Origin: Armillaria gallica
Lineage: Eukaryota > Basidiomycota > Agaricomycetes > Agaricales > Physalacriaceae
Assembly: GCA_037576215.1 (NCBI GenBank)
Contig: JBANDB010000002.1
Location: forward strand, 4,030,001-4,094,000
DNA length: 64,000 nt
Direction of reading: 5' to 3'
The notes under the pieces are model-generated. The model saw only the letters and a list, made by a program, of their open reading frames with translations, searched no databases and was not told the DNA's origin. Below are positions 37,007 to 49,112 of this stretch, piece after piece (within the stretch, counting starts at the first letter, position 1; each line of letters opens with the position of its first letter). The position numbers and the translations under genes were made by a program.

Positions 37007-38105
37007 TTATTGGTATCGGTGGTGTTGGCCTACCATGTGTCTGTCGTGTGCTGAATGATACTTCGACATGTCAAGATCCAGACCAGAAAGCAAAGCAAAA
37101 CTTATACGCACATACGATTCAACTGGAGGCATCAGACTGGAGGACGTATTCCACTGAGCGACAGGCATCTGACGATGATGGCCATGACCAGCAGACCGGT
37201 ACTGCATCGACGAATACGCATCTTGTTGTTGTTGCTGCTGCTGCTGCTGCTGCTGGTCATACCGGGGGTAACAGCTCATATCCTGCCCCATTCCCATCTC
37301 CGGCGCGTACCCAGACCTCACGCTTAGATAGACAAAAGACTCAGCACCCAGGTACGCGAAACTCAATTTTTCAAAAAAGAACGCACCATTGCCGACGTGC
37401 GTGTTCTGATTCTGGGGACATGACCGGGGGTAGCTGCAAATATGGATCGCTAACAGCAATGGTCAATACAATGTTCAAGCCGCGGAGTAAACGCTAAACG
37501 AACTTGTGGCGTCGCGAGGCGAGGGGAGGTAACCCGACGTCTATCACCGTGCGCCGCGGAGGGGTCGGGTCCCGCGTCGGCGGTGTTGTGGAGTCTTCGG
37601 ATACGGAGGAGCTCGCTGTGGAGGGTCTCCCGTCGAACGAGTCCTTCCTCCCCGGCTGTTTCTTCCGTGGAGGGACGCCGTCCGGCCATGTGCACTGCAG
37701 AAAACATGAATAACGACTTCATACCCTTCTGGCGAAAAACGCACATCCCGTTGCCCATGTGTGCAGCGCATGCAGTTTGGTTTCGTCTCGTCACACTGAA
37801 TGGACGATATCAAGCCCCCAGCTCGCCGGTTTCTGCAGCTAACGCACCTTGATCTTCTTCACGCGACAAGTCATGCAGCCCGTCTTGCTACGGGTGTATT
37901 TCGGCCGTTTGCGCTGCGCCTGGGCGTCGGTGAGAGGCGGCGAGTGTGGCGGGTAGTACTGGGGGGTCGGGGGCGGGGGCAGGTAGTTCTGTGCTGAGCT
38001 GCACTTGTGTAAGTCGGACAGCAGAAAGCTGGCAGAGAAAGGACGTACAAAGACATAATAATGGGGTGCTAATACGAGGCGCTGTGTACGACGCATCGTA
38101 GTCAA
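37007..38105 (-). CDS. Zn(II)2Cys6 transcription factor
   Basis: Fungal binuclear zinc-cluster regulator. The DNA-binding motif is split by two introns: TRSKTGCMTCRVKKIK, then CDETKPNCMRCTHGQRD, then CTWPDGVPPRKKQ, giving all six cysteines in the standard spacing. A Pro/Tyr-rich leader (NYLPPPPTPQYYPP) precedes it, and a Ser/Thr/Pro-rich stretch follows. The C-terminal part has a run of 11 Gln (37223-37255) and ends HMVGQHHRYQ at 37007. No fungal-specific transcription factor middle domain is seen, so it is a short form. An intron of about 45 nt near 38050 probably removes the Phe/Leu-rich stretch after the first 17 or so residues. Start at 38105 is tentative. Confidence 0.8.
37223..37255 (-). 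repeat. CAG/CAA tract encoding 11 Gln
   Basis: Eleven consecutive Gln codons on the minus strand (seven CAG then four CAA), inside the zinc-cluster factor. Such tracts vary in length between strains. Confidence 0.9.
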
Positions 38106-40489
38106 GTTTTTATATCAAGTACAAAACGAGCTGGGTCTGCCCTGGGCTGTCACGCCTAGCCGGGGTGATCACCGAGATCTAAGGGTCGGCGCTCGTGTGA
38201 CGGAGACATGGTCAGAACGCGCCATACACCATGCAGTTCAATATTTCTGATATGTCCTCCCTCCCCCTTCATGACGGAAAGAGTGAGGCGTTCCGGCTTC
38301 TTTCTGTCAGGGCCTCATCGTTGAAACTTTACCGAGCCAGCACGGTGGACGGTCACCAACATTATGGGCTTCGAAGAAGGTCGATCAAGTCCAATGATGC
38401 GCATTCCATCTCGTCGGCCTAACCCGATCAATTTCAAATCCGTTTTCATTCCGGTAATTCACGCACCCACCCTCAACATATTTTATTTGTTTGTTTGTTT
38501 ATACTTTATTAAAAAAAGCTTTGAAGCAAGTAACGAAACAGTCTGGCTGCAGCCCAGGGTCGTATCTCCACACACACCGCGGCATTCAACTCGGACAGAT
38601 CATCCGTGGAATGGTCACACGCCCTGGGTCATTAATGTAGAGTCCCCGACATTTCTCGACCTCTATATGTCGTAAATTCTTTTCGCATGCAAATCATGCA
38701 CATTTTGACGTGTAAAGGTGTACCCACCGTACATAATAATAGTCATCGCTCCAGGCCGTGAACAACTCAAAACCGCGGCATGTCCACGGACCCCATCGCT
38801 CTACAAATCCACCGAGGGGTTTCACTCCGGATATCGTGTTTTTTGGCCGAGGACCACATTCGCATTCTGTCGCCGCCGTTCAAACGTAAAATCCATCAAC
38901 GTCGAGCACCCCCACAGCACACTCTCTGCGTTCTATCAACGCAGTTATTCATCATGTTCGCCGGACCAATTCTGCGCAACGGAGCATTCTAGGTTTTATC
39001 GGTCTCTTACTTGGCCGATCAAAAATACATATGCAATTGTTGTGCGATGTGGGTCCGGACAGAACTCTCACTAGTCAAATCCGGCTTGCTATAAAGCGAA
39101 AAAATTTCAAACCAAACACATACGGCGCCGCTCAGGTACAAAGAGCGCATCATCGTCTTTTATTTCCCCAATTCTCCCTCGCCGCTCATAGGATCCGCAC
39201 TTTCCACCCAACCCTGTTACGGCCAATTGCGCTAGAACAACTTCCTTACTATCAACGACTCCCATCGACCCTTGATCCTACGCGGAGAGGTTGCATGTTT
39301 CGCGTGGCGAGGCTGTTCAAAAAGTCAACTAATTCTCTGAAAATTCTCTGAATTTGTGTAATAACATGATATACAACATAATAAGGGAAAAAAAGTGCCG
39401 CATGGCTGGAGAATTCTCTTTGGGGGTTGAAGATGGACACGACTCTCCGGGTGCGAAATTCCGCCTCCGGTGTCCTTTAGCGCAGGCAAGCCCAGGTCAA
39501 TTAAGCCCTACCCGCCTACTTACGCGTAACTTAACAGTTGGTATACCGGCTTCGAGATCGACGATCCTGATATGATCTGTTCGTTTAAACTTTCGCGGAA
39601 TACTCTTCACTTGGTTCCCGGGCTCACTTGCGTCCTCCTAGGCTTACGGCCACCCATATACCCTCCCCATGTGCTGCAGTGGGGCACCGATGATGTCAGA
39701 ACCCTTTTACAAGAAAAGAAAATTTCTCGAACGATAATCACGGACATTTTTTTTGGATTCGCTCAATATCCGTCTTTCTAATCGCCGGTCTTGGGTGCGT
39801 CATAAGGCCTCGTGCGCTTGGTTTGAGAGGCCCTTTCCCCCCAATAGCCCCCAATTCACCTTGAATTCCAAATGTATTGCCTACGTCAATTTCTACAAGT
39901 CCCGAGCTGTTTTATTGATTCGGTCATTTATTATTGATTAAAATTCACCGGAGGACGAGGTTCATATGGGATACATAATGGAACCAGCCACTCAAAGCGC
40001 TCCTTGGCTGTGCAGAGAATTAAAACTAGAAACTTTGCAGTATATGCTATATGTAATGACACAGGAACAGAGTTATTGGAACAATTGCGTGGCTAGGGAG
40101 TTTGTATCTACGGTTGGGCAGTGCATCATCAAGTAAAAAGGTAACAGAAAACGACGAGTTGTACAATTACATAGAACCCTTGTAGCCATATACAACATGG
40201 CCTGAGAAAGGAGAAAAAAGATTATAGACGACGAGATGCAGGATGAGATGATCGACGTTTGACTACGAGGAAAACCAAAGAGTTCGAAAGCACATATCCA
40301 AATGGAATACACTTGAAAGACAGCTCATCAGAAAGCCCCAAAAAAGTCTTGGGTAGCTTACAGTCCGATATTACGTTGACGATGTGTTGGAAGAAGAATC
40401 TAAACCTCCAGGTGATCCCCCGGAAGAATCCGTTCGTTGGCTAGAAGACGGCCGCGAATTCGTCCTTTTTTGAACGGTGAGTTTGCCGC
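38106..40489. other. 2.4-kb gene-poor region
   Basis: No frame with codon structure and splice support on either strand. Holds the 5' region of the zinc-cluster gene and the 3' UTR of the MAPK kinase. It has a short TTTG repeat and A-rich run near 38484-38518. No rRNA, tRNA or transposon ends recognised. A non-coding transcript or a decayed element cannot be excluded. Confidence 0.45.
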
Positions 40490-42103
40490 TCATCTCATCA
40501 TCGTGAAAGAACTAAACTGATCTCGGGACCGCCGGCTCGACTTGGGCCATCCCCAAACTTGTCGGATCCATCGCGCCATGTGCACTTCTTGCTTCATGAC
40601 ACCGACGATCCAAGGATGCTCCAACATATCCTGAGGTTTTGGTCTTGCCATCGCGTCAACCGTCAACCTTGAATCAGGTCACTTGAGATCACAACAAAAA
40701 CGTGATATTTGGTGTACGTACGTTTCCTTGATGAAATCTTTCATGTCATCACTCCACTGTAAACCACCCCCGTCTTCCAAGCGAGGGGGCTAACAAGAAT
40801 ATACATGAGAATATAATCTTCAAAATATGCCGAATGACTCACCTCGCCTGTCGTGATATACATCATCAGTTCGATCGGTGGTAGGTCGTTAGGGAAAGGG
40901 AATCGGTTTTGGACCAGTTCTAATAACGATATACCCGTCGACCAAACATCGGATCGTATGGTGTATTCATGGCCACAGATTCGTTCGGGCTTAGAAATCA
41001 ATGATCAATAGGATGAGCATGATGACTATAGCAACCACTCACCGCCATGTACATACTCGTACCAGTAAACGTACCAGCCATTGAATCTATCAACTCTCCG
41101 GAGACACCGAAATCGCAGAGTTTGACGATCCCTTCCCTGGAGAGAAGAATGTTCGATGGCTTGATGTCTCTGTGGATTGTCTTCTTCCTGTGCAAATAAG
41201 CAAGTCCTTGTAAAACCTAAATGATTTCTATTACTGAGATTCAGTACGTGAGCCGTGGATACGCACCCCTTCGGCGATACGCCCAGCTATTTTCTCCCCG
41301 ACGACAGCGTCTCTTTCTTTGATCCGTTTGCCGACAGCTTCGAGACTGCCACCCTCGCAGACTTCCATGAGTATCTTGACCTCGCTGGAGGACGGAGAAA
41401 TATATGCCCCGTAGAAAAGAATGATGTTAATGTGTTCTGTGGATGATATGATGGATAGCTCGCGTAGTAATTGCTTCATGGGGGCTCCTCTGGTGGTTAT
41501 GGTCTTACGAGCCATAATCTTACCGGTTCTTTTGTCTTTTACTTTATGAACTGCGCCCCCAGCGCCCTCGCCAAGTGAGGCGATCTGCTCAAGATGTTCA
41601 TCGGACCAAGACAGAGATTGTGATTTTTGAGCAGGAATAGCATCGTCTTCAGGCTGAAGATCAGATGCCGAGGAAGAGGTTGTTCTGATCTTAAGATCAG
41701 TTAGTAAAGTGCGAACTTCGTCAATGGGCTCGGAGGGTTTATGTGTAAGAGCGGGCATAGTGGTGTCGGAAAGAGCGGGACGGATAGTCTTGTCATCGGG
41801 GCCATTAACCGGCTTTGTGTTGTCTCCGACACGGGGGCCGCCATAGTAATCGTAAACAGGCGAATCGCCAGAGGTACTATTGTCTGAGCCATTCGGAGGA
41901 ACAGGAATGGAGACACGAATAACTGGTTTTGGAGAAGATGGCTTGGGGATAACGAGACGGGGCACTGAAAGGGAGTCGGGCATTCTAGTAGGCTTCCGAA
42001 TATTGAGAGGCGCTGTGTCTGGGAGATTCACGGGGGGCGCTGGGGATGCAGAACGAAAGCTGCGTGGCCCCATTGGGCGAGAATGAGTCTGCATGATGGT
42101 CAC
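40490..42103 (-). CDS. MKK1: MAPK kinase, Mkk1/2 (cell-wall integrity) type
   Basis: Dual-specificity kinase that activates a MAP kinase. A Pro/Ser-rich N-terminal region of about 170 residues precedes the kinase domain: glycine loop [24 protein letters not shown] with the catalytic Lys, catalytic loop [31 protein letters not shown] (activation loop with the S/T sites), [20 protein letters not shown], and the C lobe ending [38 protein letters not shown] and the activation loop resemble Mkk1/Mkk2/Pek1 more than Ste7 or Pbs2. Introns lie near 41270-41220, 41040-41000, 40850-40790 and 40727-40673. Stop TGA 40492-40490. Start at 42103 (second Met at 42091-42094 possible). It shares a 212-bp promoter with the next gene. 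Confidence 0.9.
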
Positions 42104-42315
42104 AGGGGAAGCAGGGCGGTATAGAAGGTGTCCTGGTCGTGCCCAGGTCGACGGTGCCGACGAATAATACCAGTACAGCCGCCGTTATAACGGTATCAGT
42201 CTGTATGAGACGGACAATGGACAACGCTTGCAATTGGATACGCGCCCAGACCCATGTCAGCCATGTGTGGCCCTGTTTGCTTTCCACGCCGTCACCTTTC
42301 TCCCTCATCTCCATC
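42104..42315. promoter_or_regulatory. Bidirectional promoter, MAPK kinase / conserved unknown
   Basis: 212 bp between divergent starts. No specific site recognised. Confidence 0.4.
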
Positions 42316-42760
42316 ATGCCAGTGTCCCTAGATCATCCCGGGTTCGTACTCCTCACTTCCCCAATAGATCCCGTTAATACTCTCTTACAGCGTTCATCCT
42401 CAAACATTGATCGGAAAAGTTCTAATTCGGGCGCGACGTTCACCTCGACATCCAAGTCTTACTCTCGATTTCCGTGATAACACCGCCTTTCAAATCCTCG
42501 TCGATGGGTATGATCCCGCTCACCCAGGCGTGCCCAAGGAACTCGACTTTGACCCTCTATTTGACCACATCCTTGCCAAAGGTGAATCCCTGGATCTGAC
42601 TGTCGTCGATTGCGCCTTCGTCACTTTGTCCGACAAGGCTTTCCAGCGGAAGCACAATCCTGACGGCGATCGGCGCGTGGATGATCTAAGATGGGATCAA
42701 AAACATCTCGGACTTGCTTTTAGATTCTCTGAGGAGAAACCACGGTGGCATTGTGTTTGA
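42316..42760 (+). CDS. Conserved hypothetical protein, about 130 residues
   Basis: ATG 42316 gives MPVSLDHPG; one intron (donor at about 42342, acceptor ending 42390) joins to VHPQTLIGKVLIRARRSPRH, then FQILVDGYDPAHPGVPKELD and TVVDCAFVTLSDKAFQRKHN. Stop TGA 42758-42760. Soluble, no signal or membrane helix, mixed strand/helix text. No domain recognised. The divergent position beside a MAPK kinase may be chance. Confidence 0.6.
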
Positions 42761-44013
42761 GCAATGCTAGAGGACCACGATAAAGAACAGGGGACGTGTA
42801 TATTCCGTAGCTATGGGGATGTTTATCTTCAATGTCTGCACCGCTCCCCGCGAAAGCCCAGGAAAAGACTAAGTCTGGCACAACACGTCCAAGATAACGG
42901 CACCTGATGCAATATCAGCCTGTAAGTCTTGATTCAGTCTGCACAATTCTAGTCAACGTAACCGTTTGATAGATGCATCGACCTATCCCCTTACAGATCT
43001 ACATTTGCATACCCACACTCACTGTAACTCGCGCATTGACTCTTGTGTTGTACCCTGTCATATCTACTAGCTACCGCTACCGCTGTCTCGTTTGCATCTA
43101 TCCTCTGCTCTGACATATCAATATACATATCTATGTATCAATCTTGGTATATTTCCAGGCCACCAATGAGTATCTATATATGATTTTGGTCGTTTAGTGC
43201 TGCGACGCGACCACTGCATGCCTTGGCGACCATACCCAAGTCTTCTCTCCTTGATGTTGCAGTCGGGTACGACGGTCGACTCTCCCGCAAAGGACGTATT
43301 TGGCGATCGATGCATATCCATGCGTACATGCGTATCGAAGGTAAAGAGACATGATATCAATCAAACATACAATACAGTATGCAGACCACACACGATGTCG
43401 CTGACGATCCGGTGGAGCTGATAAGACACAGCCCGCTAGCTATCAAAAGATTCGAGGTCTTTTCTGGTCTTTTGAGATAATTTTGAAACGCTTTACACCC
43501 AATGGACGCATCTCCAAGGCACATAGATGATGATGGGGCCTATTGATGGACTGGAAATGCGAAAATCTCGGAAGGTAACTAGGCGGGGGAACATCATCTT
43601 AACGCAGGTCATACAAGATGCAGCCTCTGAATCTTAGCTGCATGATTTCCGTGAAATACCTATGATCCACGGATCTCTTGACATAACTACTAGGCTCGAG
43701 AGGGAATCGATTCTAAGCTAGTGCTGACTCAGATGCTGAGATAAATAATAGCTCCGAACTATGTGTCTCCCGTCTTAGCTCGCGGGAGGGTGAGTAAGCT
43801 TGTCAACGTTTCCAAGGGCGGTGACAAATGATCTGTTCAAGAAAAAAAAAACACATTGCGGCGCAGTTCAACGACGAATTCCTTGAATGGCGCTCAAGAT
43901 GAACGTGAACCCCAGGCCGGCGCGCCCAATTCAAGGTCCGACAGGGGGATCGGGGAAATTGATCGAAACGGCAACAACCGACGGACCAACCTGCTGTTTT
44001 ACCTCCATAATCG
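42761..44013. other. Intergenic, no gene seen
   Basis: About 1.25 kb. Short pyrimidine- and TA-rich stretches near 43040-43150, no supported coding frame on either strand. Contains the NAA50 promoter at its right end. Confidence 0.45.
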
Positions 44014-44683
44014 ATGTCCAGTGCAACGCCAAATTCTCGTATTTCATTCGCCTCCTTGACCCCGAATAACTTGGGCACAGTTAGGAAGCTGAACTCTGTG
44101 TTGTTTCCCATCAAATACTCGGAAAAATTCTACAACGACATATTGAATCCTGATTACGAGGAATTTTGTAAGCTTGGTTAGTTTTTTCTCTGGTCCGATT
44201 GGTCTCCATTGCGCCCGGTGTTGGAAACGTTAACTAAGCCTTTTAGTGTACTATAATGACGTCCCAGGTTCGTTATCGTTTGGGCTGTCTGTAAATGGCG
44301 GTGCTGAAGCTGATTATACAGTCGGCACGATCTGCTGTCGTTTGGAAACCAAAGGAGATCAGAAACTCTTATATCTCATGACGATGGGTATTCTTGCAGT
44401 GAGTCAATATATTGCTTCATATATGCTGAGTCATTGACCGAAATAGCCTTACCGCTCAAGAAAGCTAGGCTCTGAGAGTCTCGAACTCGTCCTTCGTGCT
44501 GCAACATCTCATAATCAGCCGAAAATCGATAAAATATATCTCCATGTCCAAACATCCAACAGTGACGCGAAAAAGTTCTACGAGCGACATGGCTTTCAGG
44601 AAGCCGGGATTCACAAAGACTATTACAAAAAGATTGCTCCCCACGATGCGTGGATTCTTGAAAAGGCGGTTTCAGCAGCTTGA
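44014..44683 (+). CDS. NAA50: N-alpha-acetyltransferase NAA50-type (GNAT family)
   Basis: Acetylates protein N termini, usually within or beside the NatA complex. Four exons (44014-44176, 44247-44267, 44322-44398, 44447-44683) join in frame to give 165 residues, the normal size. FASLTPNNLGTVRKLNSVLF and PIKYSEKFYNDIL form the N-terminal substrate loop; VGTICCRLE and YLMTMGILAPYRSRKLGS form the acetyl-CoA site (RxxxxG); YLHVQTSNSDAKKFYERHGF is the GNAT C-terminal motif. ATG 44014 (MSSATPNSR) is the first in-frame Met; a second exon of only 21 nt is noted. Converges with the C2H2 gene (about 220 bp between stops). Confidence 0.92.
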
Positions 44684-44903
44684 TGCCGAGTCTCGGCCCT
44701 GAGATTCTACAGTCTCGATATTTTGTATGTGAGATCGATGGCTATTAGTACAGAAAAACTGATACAGTATTATTTGAATGTGTTCCCAGGCCTTGAATGG
44801 TTAGGATGCCGCTGGCCTCAACTAGCAGGTGGCTTATGCAGCAGGGAGTACTGTCGATGAATCAGAGGAGTATTGGCTTCCATCCTTCCCACCGTCTTCT
44901 AAT

Positions 44904-45705
44904 TTATATCATGTTGTCGTCAAATGTGCCACATTTTTTAACGAGCTGGTGAAAGTATGAGCGAGTGTATCCAAAAGCCGATGAAGGACCGCACCTGATG
45001 ACGTTTCAACGCGTCCTTTCTCGTAAAGGTTTTCCCGCAACCACCATTGCAGGTGTAGGGTTTTGAACCAGAATGGGTCTTTTCGTGGCGCTTCAAATCG
45101 TGCTGTCGATGGAACGATAGGGAGCACATGTCACAGCCAAATGCGCGGGGAAGAGACATGGCGTAGTCGGAGGAATATGGAGGCGACGAGGACATGGACA
45201 TGTCGTAAGAAGGAGAATGAACCATCATCGACTCCTGACCGTAATGGGGTTGGCCGTAAGGCTGGGGATACGGAGCATATGCAGGAGAATGAGGAGGATA
45301 GGAAGAGCCGGCATGGTGGTGGGAATAACCATGGGATGGGTGGGTTGGCGATTGTGGTGGTTGTGATGCATGACTGGAATGATATTCATGCGAACTTCGT
45401 CCCATAGGAGCCGGCGGGGAGTGATCAGGCACTGTGGGGTAGCCCGATCGATGGTGGCTTAAGCCATTTGTGCCAGTGGGTTGAGCGTAGGACTGATTCG
45501 GAGAAGGATAATGTCCACCGGAATGCGAATATGATGCATCAGGACGCCGGCTGACGCCACCAAGAGCTAGGTTATAATCCTGAGGCGCAGCAACGTAGGA
45601 GGTCGAAGGATACCCGTTCATATTGCTCGAAGAATACTCTTCGCCTGGCCGCTGCTCAGCTGAATGGCCGGTATTGTGTCCACGGTAGTAAGGATAGTCA
45701 CCCAT
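44904..45705 (-). CDS. C2H2 zinc-finger transcription factor
   Basis: ATG 45705 begins MGDYPYYRGHNTGHS. A long disordered region rich in Ser, Pro, Tyr, His and Gly fills the first 200 residues. Two fingers follow: FGCDMCSLSFHRQHDLKRHE and YTCNGGCGKTFTRKDALKRH, joined by KTHSGSKP. An intron (about 50 nt, near 45000-44948) leads to LVKKCGTFDDNMI and TAA 44906-44904. Two fingers at the C terminus followed by basic LVKKCG is a common layout in basidiomycete regulators. Target unknown. Confidence 0.85.
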
Positions 45706-46669
45706 GGTCGACAGAAAGAGTGCATGCAGACTTGGGATTTGATAGAGCTGTTTATGGGTTTCCAAAGGATGTGCAACGACTAGTTAGGAAGGAGGGTAAC
45801 AGATGCAGAATTAGAGCCACACTGCCAAGTCGCGTTCGCTGGTGCCTGATGATCTGGTTTAGAAAGGCCCCCCAGGAGCAGAACAAATTGCGCGTGTTGG
45901 TCGGTGGTCCTAAAGAAAGTTAGTCTGTTTATTTGTGCGCAGCCGATGTCTGTATGTTGTAAAGCGTGACCAGGTGCGGTTTGGATAGCAAATAACATTA
46001 TCTAAGGAGGAGCCTAAGATCAGGGAGGGAAGGAGAACTAGCCCCTCATCTCAGATCCTTGGAGTTTCACAGATGTAAAATCAAGGCACCGCCTTCTGTT
46101 GTGTGTGTCGCGCGCTACCCTTCGTCGCTGGCAATAGCTTCCTGTTTAGGCGTAGTGACCCCCGTACTATCGCTCATCAGCATGGGATCATATGTGATTA
46201 CCGTCTAACTGTGTCGGAGATGGCCATTGCCTTGGACTCAGAACGGGCAGTTCAGAGGTTCAGGCTATTGGCGGCTCCTCATGCTATCCGTAATTGCGAA
46301 ATAACAGGACATCGGTATAAATATGATTCGGACTGATCATGTCAACGCTGAAACCACCGCCGTAGACCGTGATCTACTGTATAGAAATTTTGGCCTTGTA
46401 AATTAAGGTCGACAAAGCGACAATAATACGCTTACCTAGGTCCGTAAACAGCTAAACTGGCGGTTCCAATCCAAGTGTTGAGTTACTGAAAAAAGTCAAG
46501 ATGCAACCGCCGACCGGCGATTTCCTATAAATAGGAACTATCACGTGAGTGTCTTGGTTTCATCAACATCAGTGATCAGTGTCATCACCGTTCAAGTTGT
46601 TCAACCCCGTCCTCTAATACTATTAGCAGAAAGGGTTTAGGTCAGGTCAAATCTGTTTAGGTCCTCCGA

Positions 46670-46778
46670 CTAAAGTTCCTCATCATCAAACTTGGCGTCC
46701 AACTCTTCATCATCTATACCCAATGGCTGACAGAATTTCATCCAGGCAACATCCAACACGCGGACACTTGGACTACAA
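46670..46778 (-). other. Possible terminal exon of an unknown gene
   Basis: After a plausible acceptor (AG at 46780-46779) the minus strand reads PSVRVLDVAWMKFCQPLG then DDEELDAKFDDEEL and a stop (TAG 46672-46670). The acidic, ordered end looks like a real protein C terminus. Upstream exons could not be assembled convincingly. It may be a remnant. Confidence 0.25.
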
Positions 46779-47510
46779 CTTATGCAAGATGCGGCATGCC
46801 GCATAGACTGACTACATGCATGCTGCTTGTTGAGCAAGCAATAGCCCGAGACCGTCGCAACGCACGGAATAATTGCTTCAGAAGTTCAGGTACCCCATGT
46901 CCTACTAACGACAACTGCCGACTTGAAAACCGCTTTGCGCCAAAAGGAATGAGTTATTCAGTTCATATGCCTGGATCTACGCCTTATTTGGTTGTTCACC
47001 TCTGTCATCACTTAATAAACGCACTAAACCATTCGTTCCCCATCACTTTTCCTGCTGTCCATCTTCTGTCAAGTCTTCTTGCCCCGCGCCGCATTCTCGT
47101 ATACTGGAGGTCAATCAATGCTTAACATACTTTGCCCTGTCGGTTGCAAAAGATCTCATTAGTCAACTTGACGTCCGGCGCTGAATAGGTGAGTCTTTGT
47201 CTATTTGGTCATCCATAACCAAACCCAAGAGTGCGCCGCGCCTTCCCGTCTCTCTTTTCTCAGGTGAAGGGTGTTGCCAGGTTATAGTTTTCAAATTTAC
47301 TGCGACAATGACAGATTCCAAACACCACCACCACCAAGCGCAAAGATAACGGGTGTTTCGAACCTTTCGACTTGCTCCTGTGCGCCATTGACACACTAGA
47401 GCCTGTGAGGACTCCATGGGGATGTAGGTTTATGGTCGTCGACGTATTTAAGATGACGCCGCACCATATATATCGGAGATGGTTGATCCTCTTGCTTCCA
47501 TCATTCTACT

Positions 47511-48045
47511 AGTGTTCGAGACTCGGCCGTCCGCTCGTTAATGGATTTTCCACTGCAGAACAGGTCCCCCCATCAGGCGCGTACCTGAGTCGCACCGAAG
47601 ATCAGCATGTAAGATATTCCCTATGGTCAACATTTCTCCTCATGTATTGACCTATGTGTCAGGTTTTGCCCGAAGGTGATCTATCTTGTTACCAATCTGC
47701 TTGACTGAGCCTATCAGCCGGATTGGGCGGGATTTCACGGTCGTGGCGAGGGATAATACCGCTTCCACTTTAGTTCCTATGCCCGAACGAGCCCACCGTG
47801 TCGAGAAGGCCGAGCAGGAAACGAAACAGTTCTTTCCTACACCAAGCCCATAATTCCCGCCACGATGACCTTGTTCTTAGAGGCTGCAGAGAAGTTCCTC
47901 GGGCATGGTAACGACCGGAGAGTGTGATGCTCCGATGCTTACTGGTGCTGGCTGGGCTTACAAACAACGTGTATCCAGTATTAGAGACGCCCACACAAGA
48001 GGGCGAGAATTCTGTGATGCTGTAACGCAGATGAAATTATTGCAC
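47511..48045 (+). other. Possible coding fragments of an unknown or decayed gene
   Basis: Open pieces include GFSTAEQVPPSGAYLSRTED, then across a good intron (about 47608-47662) VLPEGDLSCYQSA and a stop. They are followed by IGRDFTVVARDNTASTLVPM and later AGWAYKQRVSSIRDAHTRGR in other frames. Codon structure looks non-random but stops break it up. Family not recognised. Confidence 0.22.
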
Positions 48046-48148
48046 TTTTCGCCTTTTTTCATCCGGGCCGTTCCGGGCCTGATGGAGGTTGCCGAATCGG
48101 AGTCGAAACTTGATATAGGCAGATACGGCACATCAGATAAGATAGACG

Positions 48149-49112
48149 ATGCGACTCTCTTTGTTGTTCTTGTGTATCACTGGCGCGTTGGCAACATTTC
48201 ATGAGTCCGTTGAAGATGCAGGTACGAAGCAAGTGGCACAGTATCCCTTGCATTGACATTGATAGTTCGCCCCCCTTAGCGCGCATAGCGCGAAGACTTG
48301 TGGATGTATCCTCTCTTTCTGTTGGAACCATAGCTACCGTCTTTCCACCTGACGATCCATTACTACCCGGTCAATCATGTTCTGAAGGAAACCCTTCCGG
48401 TCTGACACCGCTCTCCTCCAGGTTACCCCTTTTCTTTGCAAGAGTATTATGCCAGGTAAAAGAGAATGCTTTTCATTGCGTAGGCTTCGAGGCGTCTTGA
48501 CGAATAACACCAAAACAGCTGCCTTTCAAATGGGTCACTCACCCTTCTATTCTTACCTATATCCCGCCACAGTCGGAACATACTGGCCTCCCCTTCGCAT
48601 CTAGTTTCTATCTCAATCACCTCGGAGTTACCTGCCGCCCATAAACCCCGGGTGTCATTGCTGGGGAATGTGACAATCTTCACGGATATTGAAAGTGTTG
48701 ACAATTTGACGGAGATCAAGAAATGCTACCTGGAGAAACATCCTGATGCCAAGAGATGGTTACCAGGCGATGACGAAGGGGCACATCTCGTGAGTTAATT
48801 GAAGCTGATTGATGTACCAATCTCACTGTTGTTGTGTCCAGTCTTATTGGGCTAGATTTGATCCTGAAGTACGCACCGTATAATATGGAACGATGGAATA
48901 CTGACTGTTCAACAGAGTGTCTATTTTGTTGGTGGCTTTGGAGGGTTCGTCTCATGTTGCCACATTCTTGTTATAAGAGACGTCGCTGAGCTAGCACTAG
49001 GCGTCATTATATCGGTTTCATACCTATGGAACTCTACCAGAACGCGATTCCTTTGGGTGGTACAACTGATTCCTATCCGTCCGAATATGTCTTCCAGAAA
49101 CAGGAATCGTAG
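48149..49112 (+). CDS. Secreted CREG-like protein (pyridoxamine-oxidase-like split-barrel fold)
   Basis: Seven exons (48149-48221, 48280-48369, 48422-48455, 48519-48789, 48842-48868, 48916-48944, 49001-49112) give 211 residues in one frame. A signal peptide (MRLSLLFLCITGALA) is followed by ARRLVDVSSLSVGTIATVFP, YPFSLQEYYASCLSNGSLTL, PRVSLLGNVTIFTDIE, CYLEKHPDAKRWLPGDDEGA, SYWARFDPESVYFVGGFGG and HYIGFIPMELY. This matches the CREG family, a flavin-oxidase fold that in animals has lost catalysis and acts in the endolysosome or as a secreted glycoprotein. Fungal function is unknown. TAG at 49110-49112. Confidence 0.87.

Larger units (their letters stand above)
45706..48148. other. 2.4-kb region with only weak coding signals
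   Basis: Lies between divergent C2H2 and CREG-like genes. No firm gene. Two stretches look coding-like and are listed separately (46670-46778 minus, 47511-48045 plus). The first 900 bp probably hold the C2H2 promoter. Confidence 0.4.

Noticed and set aside
40490..42103. Ste7/Fuz7-type pheromone MAPK kinase
   Set aside because: The activation loop [19 protein letters not shown] and the C lobe fit Mkk1/Pek1 better, though the families are close.
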